This document shows, one piece after another, positions 47,108 to 61,400 of a stretch of 64,000 bases of DNA. The position numbers and the translations under genes are program-made. Position 1 is the first letter of the stretch; every line of letters begins with the position of its first letter. Source of the DNA: Limnomonas spitsbergensis (Eukaryota; Chlorophyta; Chlorophyceae; Chlamydomonadales). Below the pieces are notes generated by a model. It did no database searches. It was not told the DNA's origin and saw only the letters and a program-made list of their open reading frames with translations. Location of the stretch: positions 868,001-932,000 of the forward strand of contig JAYJMM010000063.1 in NCBI GenBank assembly GCA_037349105.1, read 5' to 3'.

Positions 47108-49428
47108 GTAGCTTTGCCCATGTGTTGCTCGGGGAGCTTGAGGGCCAGGGCCCCGTCGCAATCAAAGTGCTGCTGCCGGCGCTGTGTGACCCGCAGCTGA
47201 GGCACTTCGCGACCTGTCAACGGCATTTCAAGCGTGAGGCGGAGCTGCTCATGAGGCTGAGTCACCCGTGAGGCGGAGGGAGGAAAGGGGGGAGGAATAG
47301 GGGGTGGGGGAGGAGGAGGGGGGAGGAGGAGGGGGGAGGAAGAGGGGGGAGGAGGAGGGGAGAGAGGAAACTAAGGAGGAAGAGGGGGGAGGAGGATGGG
47401 TGGAGAGGAGGGGGGCGGAAGAGGGGGGAGGAGAAGGAGGGGAGGAGGAGGGGAGGAGGAGGAGGGGAGAGGAAGAGGGGGGAGGAGGAGGGGGGGAGGA
47501 GGAGGGGGGAGGAAGAGGGGGGGAGGAGGAGGGGGGAGGAGGAGGGGGGAGGAGGAGGGGGGAGGAAGAGGTGAACTGTCTCTGCTGTGGGGTTATGATG
47601 CAATCCAGTACGACATAACTGGGCAGTACGGCTGCAATACAGCATGTGTGAGCTGAGAACTCTGCTGACCTGCACCTCTCAGTGCACAGGAACATGATCG
47701 TGAGCAAGAGGATGAACACATGAACTGCAGCGTGAACACGCCTTGACTCTCTCCCCATTGGTCGTCCGAATCTCCCAGTGCACAGTAATGTGATCGTGAA
47801 CAAGTGCATGCACATGAACGGAAGCGTGAACTTGCATGCTCCTCCTCCCCACTGGCTGCCCTGAACCTCTCAATACCATTAGCGAAGCTTAAGACAAAAT
47901 TTAGATATAAGGTTTTTAAGGTTTTGCATGATTGGCTGCTTCCCCTCTCTACTGGACAGGAATGTGTTGTGCTGCTATGGACTGGCCCTGCTGCAGCCAA
48001 GCCACCCGGGCATGCCGCACAACTACGCGCATCCGGCACCAGCTATAGTACTGGAGCTGTGTGAGGTGCGCTGGAGCTATATGAAGTGAACCTTTGTGCA
48101 CCTTGACGGACAAATAAACATGTTTTGCATCCGGTGCCGGCCATAGTATGGGAGCTGTGTGAGATACGCTGGAGCTATCAAGTGGACCTTGGTGCACCTT
48201 GACAGGTAGATGAACAATCATTGCAGCAGTAGTGGGCTCGTAGTACTGTCAGAGGTGTGTGAGGTGCGCCGAAGCTGTATGAAGTGGACCTTGGTGCACC
48301 TTGACGGACAGATAGCTGGTTCTGCTTTCCGGTCTCCCCTGTTTCCGTATTTTGTTGTTGGGTCCTTGCCTATTGTTGTTGTTGGGTCCTGCTTTCCGTT
48401 GGTGGTTTGTTGTTGAGTCCTTGTCTTTCGGCTGATATGGCTTTGGCTCCTCTGTTTGGTGTTGCCTGTACTTCGTCTGTTGCCCTGTTGCTGGCGGTAC
48501 TGTTTTACTCCTGTGTCTGTTGTCCCTGTTGCTGGCGGTACTCTTTTACTCCGGTGCCTGTTGTCCCTGTTGCTTGCGGTACTGTTTTACTCCGTTGTAT
48601 TTCAGTCTTCGTTTCCTGGTCTGCCTGTGGCCCTTTCTAAAAAGGCTGTGTTGGATGAGTCAGCTTTGTACTAACGACAGATAAACAATGATTGCAGCAG
48701 TAATGGGCTCGTACTCCGCTCGTAGTACTGTCAGAGCTGTGTGACAGACAGCCTGTATGACAGACAGGCTGCTATTGAGGGTTTTATGGGTTGAGGGTCT
48801 GAGGGTTTTAGGGTTCTAGGGTTTTAGGTCCAGTTTGAATCATGTTGCTGGTTTCCCCCATGTTCACTCTGCCTGCTGGCCCTTTCGAAAGAGCCTTTGG
48901 GTGGTTGGGTGGTTGGGTCAGCTTCGTTACAGTGGACAGCTCGACAAGCATTGCGGCAGTAATCGAATGGTGGTGCTAGAGCTGTGCGAGGTTTGCTGGA
49001 GCTGCGTCCACGCTCTGCATCATCATCCGACGCTTTGCTGCCTCTGCATCGCTGGCCTGGCTGGCTTGTCATCTTCTCAAAGGATAGACTGCTATCCACC
49101 CACCATGCCCACTGTGGCCGCAATTCACTTTCAATGTTATCATGAGTTAATGGAGCTTCGAAAGGGAGCAACGAAATCATGGATAAGAGGGGTTGTCCCT
49201 AGAAAAATTTCCAAGGAGGGGCAAAAAAATAAAAAAGATCGATGCGATTGTGATTATTTAAGAAAAGCAAGCTCTGCTTACGTTGAAATTGTCTTCAACT
49301 ACTTGTTTGAAATTTGTCTGCAACTCCCTTGCCTGCCTCTTCCCTTGGCCTTGCCTGCCTGCATGCAGGGTGGCTCTGTTGCCGATATGATCTTCAAGCA
49401 GATGACGGAATTCTCTAAACTGTACACG
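47108..49428 (+). CDS. Protein kinase, three exons of the N-lobe; gene continues past the window
   Basis: Exons 47108-47267, 47960-48065 and 49369-49428 join in phase. They encode the rest of the glycine loop ([10 protein letters not shown]), the ATP-anchoring Lys in VAIKVL, the alpha-C helix [20 protein letters not shown] with its Glu, strand 5 and the hinge IVLELCE, then [20 protein letters not shown] at the start of the C-lobe. The HRD, DFG and APE motifs must lie after the satellite-filled intron that begins at 49429. The pattern AIKVL...HPNVL with ELCEGGS is typical of plant/algal TKL-like serine/threonine kinases, but the group cannot be fixed from the N-lobe alone. Exon 1 starts in phase after a split Gly codon, so at least one coding exon precedes it. 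Confidence 0.82.
47268..47572 (+). repeat. Polypurine GGAGGAGGGGG tract at the start of a kinase intron
   Basis: About 300 bases of nearly pure G/A beginning at the donor (CACCC|GTGAGGCGGAGGGAGG). It parallels the tract after MRS2 exon 4. Confidence 0.9.
47665..47830 (+). repeat. Two copies of the kinase exon 2 acceptor
   Basis: Sequence like the real acceptor and exon start (CTGGACAG|GAATGTG, 47953-47966) occurs as GTGCACAGGAACATGATCGT at about 47680 and GTGCACAGTAATGTGATCGT at about 47778. Both are preceded by CTCTC(A/C)C-type pyrimidine stretches. Confidence 0.65.
48045..49015 (+). repeat. Five copies of the kinase exon 2 donor region
   Basis: The real end (GGAGCTGTGTGAG|GTGCGCTGGAGC, 48053-48077) is repeated at about 48151, 48250, 48735 and 48980. 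Filler CTTGGTGCACCTTGACGGAC, GATAAACAATGATTGCAGCA and TAATGGGCTCGTA is shared between copies. Most keep GAGCTGTG(T/C)GAGGT-like sequence. Between 48340 and 48600 a ~50-bp CCTGTTGCTGGCGGTACTGT repeat occurs three times. Confidence 0.8.
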
Positions 49429-49439
49429 GTGTGAAGAAA

Positions 49440-52400
49440 ATACGGGATGGCATGGGATGATTGGAAAGGGATGGGATGATGGGGAGGGGGTGGGATGATG
49501 GGGAGGGGATGGGATGATGGGGAGGGGATGGGATGATGGGGAGGGGATGGGATGATGGGGAGGGGATGGGATGATGGGGAGGGGATGGGATGATGGGGAG
49601 GGGATGGGATGATGGGGAGGGGATGGGATGATGGGGACGGGGTGGGATGATGGGGAGGGGATGGGATGATGGGGAGGGGATGGGATGATGGGGAGGGGGT
49701 GGGATGATGGGGAGGGGATGGGATGATGGGGAGGGGATGGGATGATGGGGAGGGGATGGGATGATGGGGAGGGGATGGGATGATGGGGAGGGGATGGGAT
49801 GATGGGGAGGGGATGGGATGATGGGGAGGGGGTGGGATGATGGGGAGGGGATGGGATGATGGGGAGGGGATGGGATGATGGGGAGGGGATGGGATGATGG
49901 GGAGGGGGTGGGATGATGGGGAGGGGATGGGATGATGGGGAGGGGGTGGGATGATGGGGAGGGGATGGGATGATGGGGAGGGGGTGGGATGATGGGGAGG
50001 GGGTGGGATGATGGGGAGGGGATGGGATGATGGGGAGGGGGTGGGATGATGGGGAGGGGATGGGATGATGGGGAGGGGATGGGATGATGGGGAGGGGATG
50101 GGATGATGGGGAGGGGGTGGGATGATGGGGAGGGGGTGGGATGATGGGGAGGGGATGGGATGATGGGGAGGGGGTGGGATGATGGGGAGGGGATGGGATG
50201 ATGGGGAGGGGGTGGGATGATGGGGAGGGGATGGGATGATGGGGAGGGGATGGGATGATGGGGAGGGGATGGGATGATGGGGAGGGGATGGGATGATGGG
50301 GAGGGGGTGGGATGATGGGGAGGGGATGGGATGATGGGGAGGGGATGGGATGATGGGGAGGGGATGGGATGATGGGGAGGGGGTGGGATGATGGGGAGGG
50401 GATGGGATGATGGGGAGGGGGTGGGATGATGGGGAGGGGATGGGATGATGGGGAGGGGATGGGATGATGGGGAGGGGATGGGATGATGGGGAGGGGATGG
50501 GATGATGGGGAGGGGGTGGGATGATGGGGAGGGGATGGGATGATGGGGAGGGGATGGGATGATGGGGAGGGGATGGGATGATGGGGAGGGGATGGGATGA
50601 TGGGGAGGGGGTGGGATGATGGGGAGGGGATGGGATGATGGGGAGGGGGTGGGATGATGGGGAGGGGGTGGGATGATGGGGAGGGGATGGGATGATGGGG
50701 AGGGGGTGGGATGATGGGGAGGGGATGGGATGATGGGGAGGGGATGGGATGATGGGGAGGGGATGGGATGATGGGGAGGGGGTGGGATGATGGGGAGGGG
50801 GTGGGATGATGGGGAGGGGATGGGATGATGGGGAGGGGGTGGGATGATGGGGAGGGGATGGGATGATGGGGAGGGGATGGGATGATGGGGAGGGGATGGG
50901 ATGATGGGGAGGGGATGGGATGATGGGGAGGGGATGGGATGATGGGGAGGGGATGGGATGATGGGGAGGGGATGGGATGATGGGGAGGGGATGGGATGAT
51001 GGGGAGGGGATGGGATGATGGGGAGGGGGTGGGATGATGGGGAGGGGGTGGGATGATGGGGAGGGGATGGGATGATGGGGAGGGGATGGGATGATGGGGA
51101 GGGGATGGGATGATGGGGAGGGGATGGGATGATGGGGAGGGGATGGGATGATGGGGAGGGGATGGGATGATGGGGAGGGGATGGGATGATGGGGAGGGGG
51201 TGGGATGATGGGGAGGGGATGGGATGATGGGGAGGGGATGGGATGATGGGGAGGGGATGGGATGATGGGGAGGGGGTGGGATGATGGGGAGGGGGTGGGA
51301 TGATGGGGAGGGGATGGGAGGATGGGGAGGGGATGGGATGATGGGGAGGGGATGGGATGATGGGGAGGGGATGGGATGATGGGGAGGGGATGGGATGATG
51401 GGGAGGGGGTGGGATGATGGGGAGGGGGTGGGATGATGGGGAGGGGGTGGGATGATGGGGAGGGGGTGGGATGATGGGGAGGGGGTGGGATGATGAGGAG
51501 GGGGTGGGATGATGGGGAGGGGGTGGGATGATGGGGAGGGGGTGGGATGATGGGGAGGGGGTGGGATGATGGGGAGGGGGTGGGATGATGGGGAGGGGGT
51601 GGGATGGGATGATGGGGAGGGGGTGGGATGATGGGGAGGGGGTGGGATGATGGGGAGGGGGTGGGATGATGGGGAGGGGGTGGGATGATGGGGAGGGGGT
51701 GGGATGATGGGGAGTGGGTGGGATGATGGGGAGGGGGTGGGATGATGGGGAGGGGGTGGGATGATGGGGAGGGGGTGGGATGATGGGGAGGGGGTGGGAT
51801 GATGGGGAGGGGGTGGGATGATGGGGAGGGGGTGGGATGATGGGGAGGGGGTGGGATGATGGGGAGGGGGTGGGATGATGGGGAGGGGGTGGGATGATGG
51901 GGAGGGGGTGGGATGATGGGGAGGGGGTGGGATGATGGGGAGGGGGTGGGATGGGATGATTGGGGGGGGGTGGGATGGGATGATTGGGGGGGGGGTGGGA
52001 TGGGATGATTGGGAGGGGGTGGGATGGGATGATTGGGAGGGGGTGGGATGGGATGATTGGGAGGGGGTGGGATGGGATGATTGGGAGGGGGTGGGATGGG
52101 ATGATTGGGAGGGGGTGGGATGGGATGATTGGGGAGGGGGTGGGATGGGATGATTGGGAGGGGGTGGGATGGGATGATTGGGAGGGGGTGGGATGGGATG
52201 ATTGGGAGGGGGTGGGATGGGATGATTGGGAGGGGGTGGGATGGGATGATTGGGGAGGGGGTGGGATGGGATGATTAGGAGGGGGTGGGATGGGATGATT
52301 GGGAGGGGGTGGGGTGGGATGATGGGGAGGGGGTGGGATGATGGGGAGGGGGTGGGATGGGATGATTGGGGGGGGGTGGGATGGGATGATTGGGAGGGGG

Positions 52401-55400
52401 TGGGATGGGATGATGGGGAGGGGGTGGGATGATGGGGAGGGGGTGGGATGATGGGGAGGGGGTGGGATGGGATGATTGGGGGGGGGGTGGGATGGGATGA
52501 TTGGGAGGGGGTGGGATGGGATGATTGGGAGGGGGTGGGATGGGATGATTGGGAGGGGGTGGGATGGGATGATTGGGAGGGGGTGGGATGGGATGATTGG
52601 GAGGGGGTGGGATGGGATGATTGGGAGGGGGTGGGATGGGATGATTGGGGAGGGGGGTGGGATGATGGGGAGGGGGTGGGATGATGGGGAGGGGGTGGGA
52701 TGATGGGGAGGGGGTGGGATGATGGGGAGGGGGTGGGATGATGGGGAGGGGGTGGGATGGGATGATTGGGGGGGGGGGGGGTGGGATGGGATGATTGGGG
52801 GGGGGTGGGATGGGATGATTGGGAGGGGGTGGGATGGGATGATTGGGAGGGGGTGGGATGGGATGATTGGGAGGGGGTGGGATGGGATGATTGGGAGGGG
52901 GTGGGATGGGAGGATTGGGAGGGGGTGGGATGGGATGATTGGGGAGGGGGTGGGATGGGATGATTGGGAGGGGGTGGGATGGGATGATTGGGAGGGGGTG
53001 GGATGGGATGATTGGGAGGGGGTGGGATGGGATGATTGGGAGGGGGTGGGATGGGATGATTGGGGAGGGGGTGGGATGGGATGATTGGGAGGGGGTGGGA
53101 TGGGATGATTGGGAGGGGGTGGGGTGGGATGATGGGGAGGGGGTGGGATGATGGGGAGGGGGTGGGATGGGATGATTGGGGGGGGTGGGATGGGATGATT
53201 GGGAGGGGGTGGGATGGGATGATGGGGAGGGGGTGGGATGATGGGGAGGGGGTGGGATGATGGGGAGGGGGTGGGATGGGATGATTGGGGGGGGGTGGGA
53301 TGGGATGATTGGGAGGGGGTGGGATGGGATGATTGGGAGGGGGTGGGATGGGATGATTGGGAGGGGGTGGGATGGGATGATTGGGAGGGGGTGGGATGGG
53401 ATGCTTGGGAGGGGGTGGGATGGGATGATTGGGGAGGGGGTGGGATGGGATGATTGGGAGGGGGTGGGATGGGATGATGGGGAGGGGGTGGGATGGGATG
53501 ATTGGGAGGGGGTGGGATGGGATGATTGGGAGGGGGTGGGATGGGATGATTGGGGAGGGGGTGGGATGGGATGATTGGGAGGGGGTGGGATGGGATGATT
53601 GGGAGGGGGTGGGATGGGATGATTGGGAGGGGGTGGGATGGGATGATTGGGAGGGGGTGGGATGGGATGATTGGGAGGGGGTGGGATGGGATGATTGGGA
53701 GGGGGTGGGATGGGATGATTGGGAGGGGATGGCATGGGATGATTGGGAGGGGGTGGGATGGAGGATGGGGAGGGGGTGGGATGGGATGATTGGGAGGGGG
53801 TGGGATGGGATGATTGGGAGGGGATGGCATGGGATGATTGGGAGGGGGTGGGATGGGATGATTGGGAGGGGGTGGGATGGGATGATTGGGAGGGGGTGGG
53901 ATGGGATGATTGGGAGGGGGTGGGATGGGATGATTGGGAGGGGGTGGGATGGGATGATTGGGAGGGGATGGGATGGGATGATTGGGAGGGGGTGGGATGG
54001 GATGATTGGGGAGGGGGTGGGATGGGATGATTGGGAGGGGGTGGGATGGGATGATTGGGAGGGGGTGGGATGGGATGATGGGGAGGGGGTGGGATGGGAT
54101 GATTGGGAGGGGGTGGGATGGGATGATGGGGAGGGGGTGGGATGGGATGATTGGGAGGGGGTGGGATGGGATGATTGGGAGGGGGTGGGATGGGATGATT
54201 GGGAGGGGGTGGGATGGGATGATTGGGAGGGGGTGGGATGGGATGATTGGAAAGGGGGTGGGATGGGATGATTGGGAGGGGGTGGGATGGGATGATTGGG
54301 AGGGGGTGGGATGGGATGATTGGGAGGGGGTGGGATGGGATGATTGGGAGGGGGTGGGATGGGATGATTGGGAGGGGGTGGGATGGGATGATTGGGAGGG
54401 GGTGGGATGGGATGATTGGGAGGGGGTGGGATGGGATGATTGGGAGGGGGTGGGATGGGATGATTGGGAGGGGGTGGGATGGGATGATTGGGAGGGGATA
54501 GGATGGGATGATTGGGAGGGGGTGGGATGGGATGATTGGGAAGGGGTGGGATGGGATGATTGGGAGGGGGTGGGATGGGATGATTGGGAGGGGGTGGGAT
54601 GGGATGATGGGGAGGGGGTGGGATGGGATGATTGGGAGGGGGTGGGATGGGATGATTGGGAGGGGGTGGGATGGGATGATGGTGAGGGGGTGGGATGGGA
54701 TGATTGGGAGGGGGTGGGATGGGATGATTGGGAGGGGGTGGGATGGGATGATTGGAAAGGGGGTGGGATGGGATGATGGGGAGGGGGTGGGATGGGATGA
54801 TTGGGAGGGGGTGGGATGGGATGATTGGGAGGGGGTGGGATGGGAGGATGGGGAGGGGGTGGGATGGGATGATTGGGAGGGGGTGGGATGGGATGATGGG
54901 GAGGGGGTGGGATGGGATGATTGGGAGGGGGTGGGATGGGATGATTGGGAGGGGGTGGGATGGGATGATTGGGAGGGGGTGGGATGGGATGATTGGGAGG
55001 GGGTGGGATGGGATGATTGGGAGGGGGTGGGATGGGATGATTGGGAGGGGGTGGGATGGGATGATTGGGAGGGGGTGGGATGGGATGATTGGGAGGGGGT
55101 GGGATGGGATGATTGGGAGGGGGTGGGATGGGATGATTGGGAGGGGGTGGGATGGGATGATTGGGGAGGGGGTGGGATGGGATGATTGGGAGGGGTGGGA
55201 TGGGATGATTGGGAGGGGGTGGGATGGGATGATGGGGAGGGGGTGGGATGGGATGATTGGGAGGGGGTGGGATGGGATGATTGGGAGGGGGTGGGATGGG
55301 ATGATGGGGAGGGGGTGGGATGGGATGATTGGGAGGGGGTGGGATGGGATGATTGGGAGGGGGTGGGATGGGATGATTGGGAGGGGGTGGGATGGGATGA

Positions 55401-58400
55401 TTGGGAGGGGGTGGGATGGGATGATTGGGAGGGGGTGGGATGGGATGATTGGAAAGGGGGTGGGATGGGATGATGGGGAGGGGGTGGGATGGGATGATTG
55501 GGAGGGGGTGGGATGGGATGATTGGGAGGGGGTGGGATGGGATGATGGGGAGGGGGTGGGATGGGATGATTGGAAAGGGGGTGGGATGGGATGATGGGGA
55601 GGGGGTGGGATGGGATGATGGGGAGGGGGTGGGATGGGATGATTGGGAGGGGGTGGGATGGGATGATTGGGAGGGGGTGGGATGGGATGATTGGGAGGGG
55701 GTGGGATGGGATGATTGGGAGGGGGTGGGATGGGATGATTGGGAGGGGGTGGGATGGGATGATTGGGAGGGGGTGGGATGGGATGATTGGGAGGGGGTGG
55801 GATGGGATGATTGGGAGGGGGTGGGATGGGATGATTGGGGAGGGGGTGGGATGATGGGGAGGGGGTGGGATGATGGGGAGGGGGTGGGATGATGGGGAGG
55901 GGGTGGGATGATGGGGAGGGGGTGGGATGATGGGGAGGGGGTGGGATGGGATGATTGGGGGGGGGGGGGGGTGGGATGGGATGATTGGGGGGGGGTGGGA
56001 TGGGATGATTGGGAGGGGGTGGGATGGGATGATTGGGAGGGGGGTGGGATGGGATGATTGGGAGGGGGTGGGATGGGATGATTGGGAGGGGGTGGGATGG
56101 GAGGATTGGGAGGGGGTGGGATGGGATGATTGGGGAGGGGGTGGGATGGGATGATTGGGAGGGGGTGGGATGGGATGATTGGGAGGGGGTGGGATGGGAT
56201 GATTGGGAGGGGGTGGGATGGGATGATTGGGAGGGGGTGGGATGGGATGATTGGGGAGGGGGTGGGATGGGATGATTGGGAGGGGGTGGGATGGGATGAT
56301 TGGGAGGGGGTGGGGTGGGATGATGGGGAGGGGGTGGGATGATGGGGAGGGGGTGGGATGGGATGATTGGGGGGGGTGGGATGGGATGATTGGGAGGGGG
56401 TGGGATGGATGATGGGGAGGGGGTGGGATGATGGGGAGGGGGTGGGATGATGGGGAGGGGGTGGGATGGGATGATTGGGGGGGGGTGGGATGGGATGATT
56501 GGGAGGGGGTGGGATGGGATGATTGGGAGGGGGTGGGATGGGATGATTGGGAGGGGGTGGGATGGGATGATTGGGAGGGGGTGGGATGGGATGCTTGGGA
56601 GGGGGTGGGATGGGATGATTGGGGAGGGGGTGGGATGGGATGATTGGGAGGGGGTGGGATGGGATGATGGGGAGGGGGTGGGATGGGATGATTGGGAGGG
56701 GGTGGGATGGGATGATTGGGAGGGGGTGGGATGGGATGATTGGGGAGGGGGTGGATGGGATGATTGGGAGGGGGTGGGATGGGATGATTGGGAGGGGGTG
56801 GGATGGGATGATTGGGAGGGGGTGGGATGGGATGATTGGGAGGGGGTGGGATGGGATGATTGGGAGGGGGTGGGATGGGATGATTGGGAGGGGGTGGGAT
56901 GGGATGATTGGGAGGGGATGGCATGGGATGATTGGGAGGGGGTGGGATGGGAGGATGGGGAGGGGGTGGGATGGGATGATTGGGAGGGGGTGGGATGGGA
57001 TGATTGGGAGGGGATGGCATGGGATGATTGGGAGGGGGTGGGATGGGATGATTGGGAGGGGGTGGGATGGGATGATTGGGAGGGGGTGGGATGGGATGAT
57101 TGGGAGGGGGTGGGATGGATGATTGGGAGGGGGTGGGATGGGATGATTGGGAGGGGATGGATGGGATGATTGGGAGGGGGTGGGATGGGATGATTGGGGA
57201 GGGGGTGGGATGGGATGATTGGGAGGGGGTGGGATGGGATGATTGGGAGGGGGTGGGATGGATGATGGGGAGGGGGTGGGATGGGATGATTGGGAGGGGG
57301 TGGGATGGGATGATGGGGAGGGGGTGGGATGGGATGATTGGGAGGGGGTGGGATGGGATGATTGGGAGGGGGTGGGATGGGATGATTGGGAGGGGGTGGG
57401 ATGGGATGATTGGGAGGGGGTGGGATGGGATGATTGGAAAGGGGGTGGGATGGGATGATTGGGAGGGGGTGGGATGGGATGATTGGGAGGGGGTGGGATG
57501 GGATGATTGGGAGGGGGTGGGATGGGATGATTGGAGGGGGTGGGATGGGATGATTGGGAGGGGGTGGGATGGGATGATTGGGAGGGGGTGGGATGGGATG
57601 ATTGGGAGGGGGTGGGATGGGATGATTGGGAGGGGGTGGGATGGGATGATTGGGAGGGGGTGGGATGGGATGATTGGGAGGGGATAGGATGGGATGATTG
57701 GGAGGGGGTGGGATGGGATGATTGGGAAGGGGGTGGATGGGATGATTGGGAGGGGGTGGGATGGGATGATTGGGAGGGGGTGGGATGGGATGATGGGGAG
57801 GGGGTGGGATGGGATGATTGGGAGGGGGTGGGATGGGATGATTGGGAGGGGGTGGGATGGGATGATGGTGAGGGGGTGGGATGGGATGATTGGGAGGGGG
57901 TGGGATGGGATGATTGGGAGGGGGTGGGATGGGATGATTGGAAAGGGGGTGGGATGGGATGATGGGGAGGGGGTGGGATGGGATGATTGGAGGGGGTGGG
58001 ATGGGATGATTGGGAGGGGGTGGGATGGGAGGATGGGGAGGGGGTGGGATGGGATGATTGGGAGGGGGTGGGATGGATGATGGGGAGGGGGTGGGATGGG
58101 ATGATTGGGAGGGGGTGGGATGGGATGATTGGGAGGGGGTGGGATGGGATGATTGGGAGGGGGTGGGATGGGATGATTGGGAGGGGGTGGGATGGGATGA
58201 TTGGGAGGGGGTGGGATGGGATGATTGGGAGGGGGTGGATGGGATGATTGGGAGGGGGTGGGATGGGATGATTGGGAGGGGGTGGGATGGGATGATTGGG
58301 AGGGGGTGGGATGGGATGATTGGGAGGGGGTGGGATGGGATGATTGGGGAGGGGGTGGGATGGGATGATTGGGAGGGGGTGGGATGGGATGATTGGGAGG

Positions 58401-61400
58401 GGGTGGGATGGGATGATGGGGAGGGGGTGGGATGGGATGATTGGGAGGGGGTGGGATGGGATGATTGGGAGGGGGTGGGATGGGATGATGGGGAGGGGGT
58501 GGGATGGGATGATTGGGAGGGGGTGGGATGGATGATTGGGAGGGGGTGGGATGGGATGATTGGGAGGGGGTGGGATGGGATGATTGGGAGGGGGTGGGAT
58601 GGGATGATTGGGAGGGGGTGGGATGGGATGATTGGAAAGGGGGTGGGATGGGATGATGGGGAGGGGGTGGGATGGGATGATTGGGAGGGGGTGGGATGGG
58701 ATGATTGGGAGGGGGTGGGATGGGATGATGGGGAGGGGGTGGGATGGGATGATTGGAAAGGGGGTGGGATGGGATGATGGGGAGGGGGTGGGATGGGATG
58801 ATGGGGAGGGGGTGGGATGGGATGATTGGGAGGGGGTGGGATGGGATGATTGGGAGGGGGTGGGATGGGATGATTGGGAGGGGGTGGGATGGGATGAATT
58901 GGGAGGGGGTGGGATGGGATGATTGGGAGGGGGTGGGATGGGATGATTGGGAGGGGGTGGGATGGGATGATTGGGAGGGGGTGGCATGGGATGATTGGGA
59001 GGGGGTGGCATGGGATGATTGGGAGGGGGTGGGATGGGATGATTGGGAGGGGGTGGGATGGGATGATTGGGGAGGGGGTGGGATGGGATGATTGGGAGGG
59101 GGTGGGATGGGATGATTGGGAGGGGGTGGGATGGGATGATTGGGAGGGGGTGGGATGGGATGATTGGGAGGGGTGGGATGGGAGGATGGGGAGGGATGGC
59201 ATGGGATGATTGGAGGGGGTGGGATGGGATGATGGGAGGGGGTGGGATGGGAGGATGGGGAGGGGGTGGGATGGGATGATTGGGAGGGGGTGGGATGGGA
59301 TGATGGGGAGGGGGTGGGATGGGATGATTGGAGGGGGTGGGATGGGAGGATGGGGAGGGGGTGGGATGGGATGATTGGGAGGGGGTGGGATGGGAGGATG
59401 GGGAGGGGGTGGGATGGGATGATGGGGAGGGGGTGGGATGGGATGATGGGGAGGGGGTGGGATGGGATGATGGGGAGGGGTGGGATGGATGATTGGGAGG
59501 GGGTGGGATGGATGATGGGGAGGGGGTGGGATGGGATGATTGGGAGGGGGTGGGATGGATGATGGGGAGGGGGTGGGATGGGATGATTGGAAAGGGGGTG
59601 GGATGGGATGATTGGGATGGGGGTGGGATGGGATGATGGGGAGGGGGTGGGATGGGATGATTGGGAGGGGTGGGATGGATGATTGGGAGGGGGTGGGATG
59701 GGATGATGGGGAGGGGGTGGGATGGGATGATTGGGAGGGGGTGGGATGGGATGATTGGGAGGGGGTGGGATGGGATGATTGGGAGGGGGTGGGATGGGAT
59801 GATGGGGAGGGGGTGGGATGGGATGATTGGGAGGGGGTGGGATGGGATGATTGGGAGGGGGTGGGATGGGATGATTGGGAGGGGGTGGGATGGGATGATG
59901 GGGAGGGGGGTGGATGGGATGATGGGGAGGGGGGTGGGATGGGATGATGGGGAGGGGGTGGGATGGATGATTGGGAGGGGGTGGATGGGATGATGGGGAG
60001 GGGGGTGGGATGGGATGATGGGGAGGGGGTGGGATGGGATGATGGGGAGGGGGTGGGATGGGAGAATGGGGAGGGGGTGGGATGGGATGATGGGATGAGG
60101 GTGGGATGGGATGATGGGGAGGGGTGGGATGGGATGATGGGGAGGGGGTGGGATGGGATGATGGGGAGGGGGTGGGATGGGATGATGGGGAGGGGGGTGG
60201 GATGGGATGATGGGGAGGGGGTGGGATGGGATGATGGGGAGGGGGGTGGGATGGGATGATGGGGAGGGGGTGGGATGGGATGATTGGAGGGGGTGGGAGT
60301 GGATGATTGGGAGGGGTGGGATGGATGATGGGGAGGGGGGTGGGATGGGATGATGGGGAGGGGGTGGGATGGGAGGATGGGGAGGGGGTGGGATGGGATG
60401 ATGGGAGGGGGTGGGATGGGATGATGGGGAGGGGGTGGGATGGGAGGATGGGGAGGGGGTGGGATGGATGATGGGGAGGGGGTGGGATGGGATGATGGGG
60501 AGGGGGGTGGGATGGGATGATGGGGAGGGGGTGGGATGGGAGGATGGGGAGGGGGTGGGATGGGATGATGGGGAGGGGGGTGGGATGGGATGATGGGGAG
60601 GGGGTGGGATGGGATGATGGGGAGGGGGTGGGATGGGAGGATGGGGAGGGGGTGGGATGGATGATGGGGGAGGGGGTGGGATGGATGATGGGGAGGGGGT
60701 GGGATGGGATGATGGGGAGGGGGTGGGATGGGATGATGGGAGGGGTGGGATGGGATGATGGGGAGGGGGTGGGATGGGATGATGGGGAGGGGGTGGGATG
60801 GGATGATGGGGGGGGTGGGATGGGATGATGGGGAGGGGGTGGGATGGGATGATTGGGAGGGGGTGGGATGGGATGATTGGGAGGGGGTGGGATGGGATGA
60901 TGGGGGGGGGTGGATGGGATGATGGGGAGGGGGTGGGATGGGAGGATGGGGAGGGGGTGGGATGGGATGATGGGGAGGGGTGGGATGGGATGATGGGGAG
61001 GGGGTGGGATGGGAGGATGGGAGGGGGTGGGATGGGAGGATGGGGAGGGGGTGGGATGGGAGGATGGGAGGGGGTGGGATGGGATGATGGGAGGGGATGG
61101 GATGGGATGATGGGGAGGGGATGGGATGGGATGATTGGGAGGGGTGGGATGGGAGATGGGGAGGGGGTGGGATGGGAGGATGGGGAGGGGATGGGATGGG
61201 AGGATGGGGAGGGGGTGGGATGGGATGATTGGGAGGGGGTGGGATGGGATGATGGGGAGGGGGTGGGATGGGAGGATGGGGAGGGGGTGGGATGGGAGGA
61301 TGGGGAGGGGGGATGGGATGATGGGGAGGGGGTGGGATGGGAGGATGGGAGGGGATGGGATGGGATGATGGGGAGGGGGTGGGATGGGATGATGGGGAGG

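Noticed and set aside
47249..47815. Ser/Pro-rich minus-strand frame
   Set aside because: Compositional frame over the GGAGGAGGGG tract in a kinase intron.
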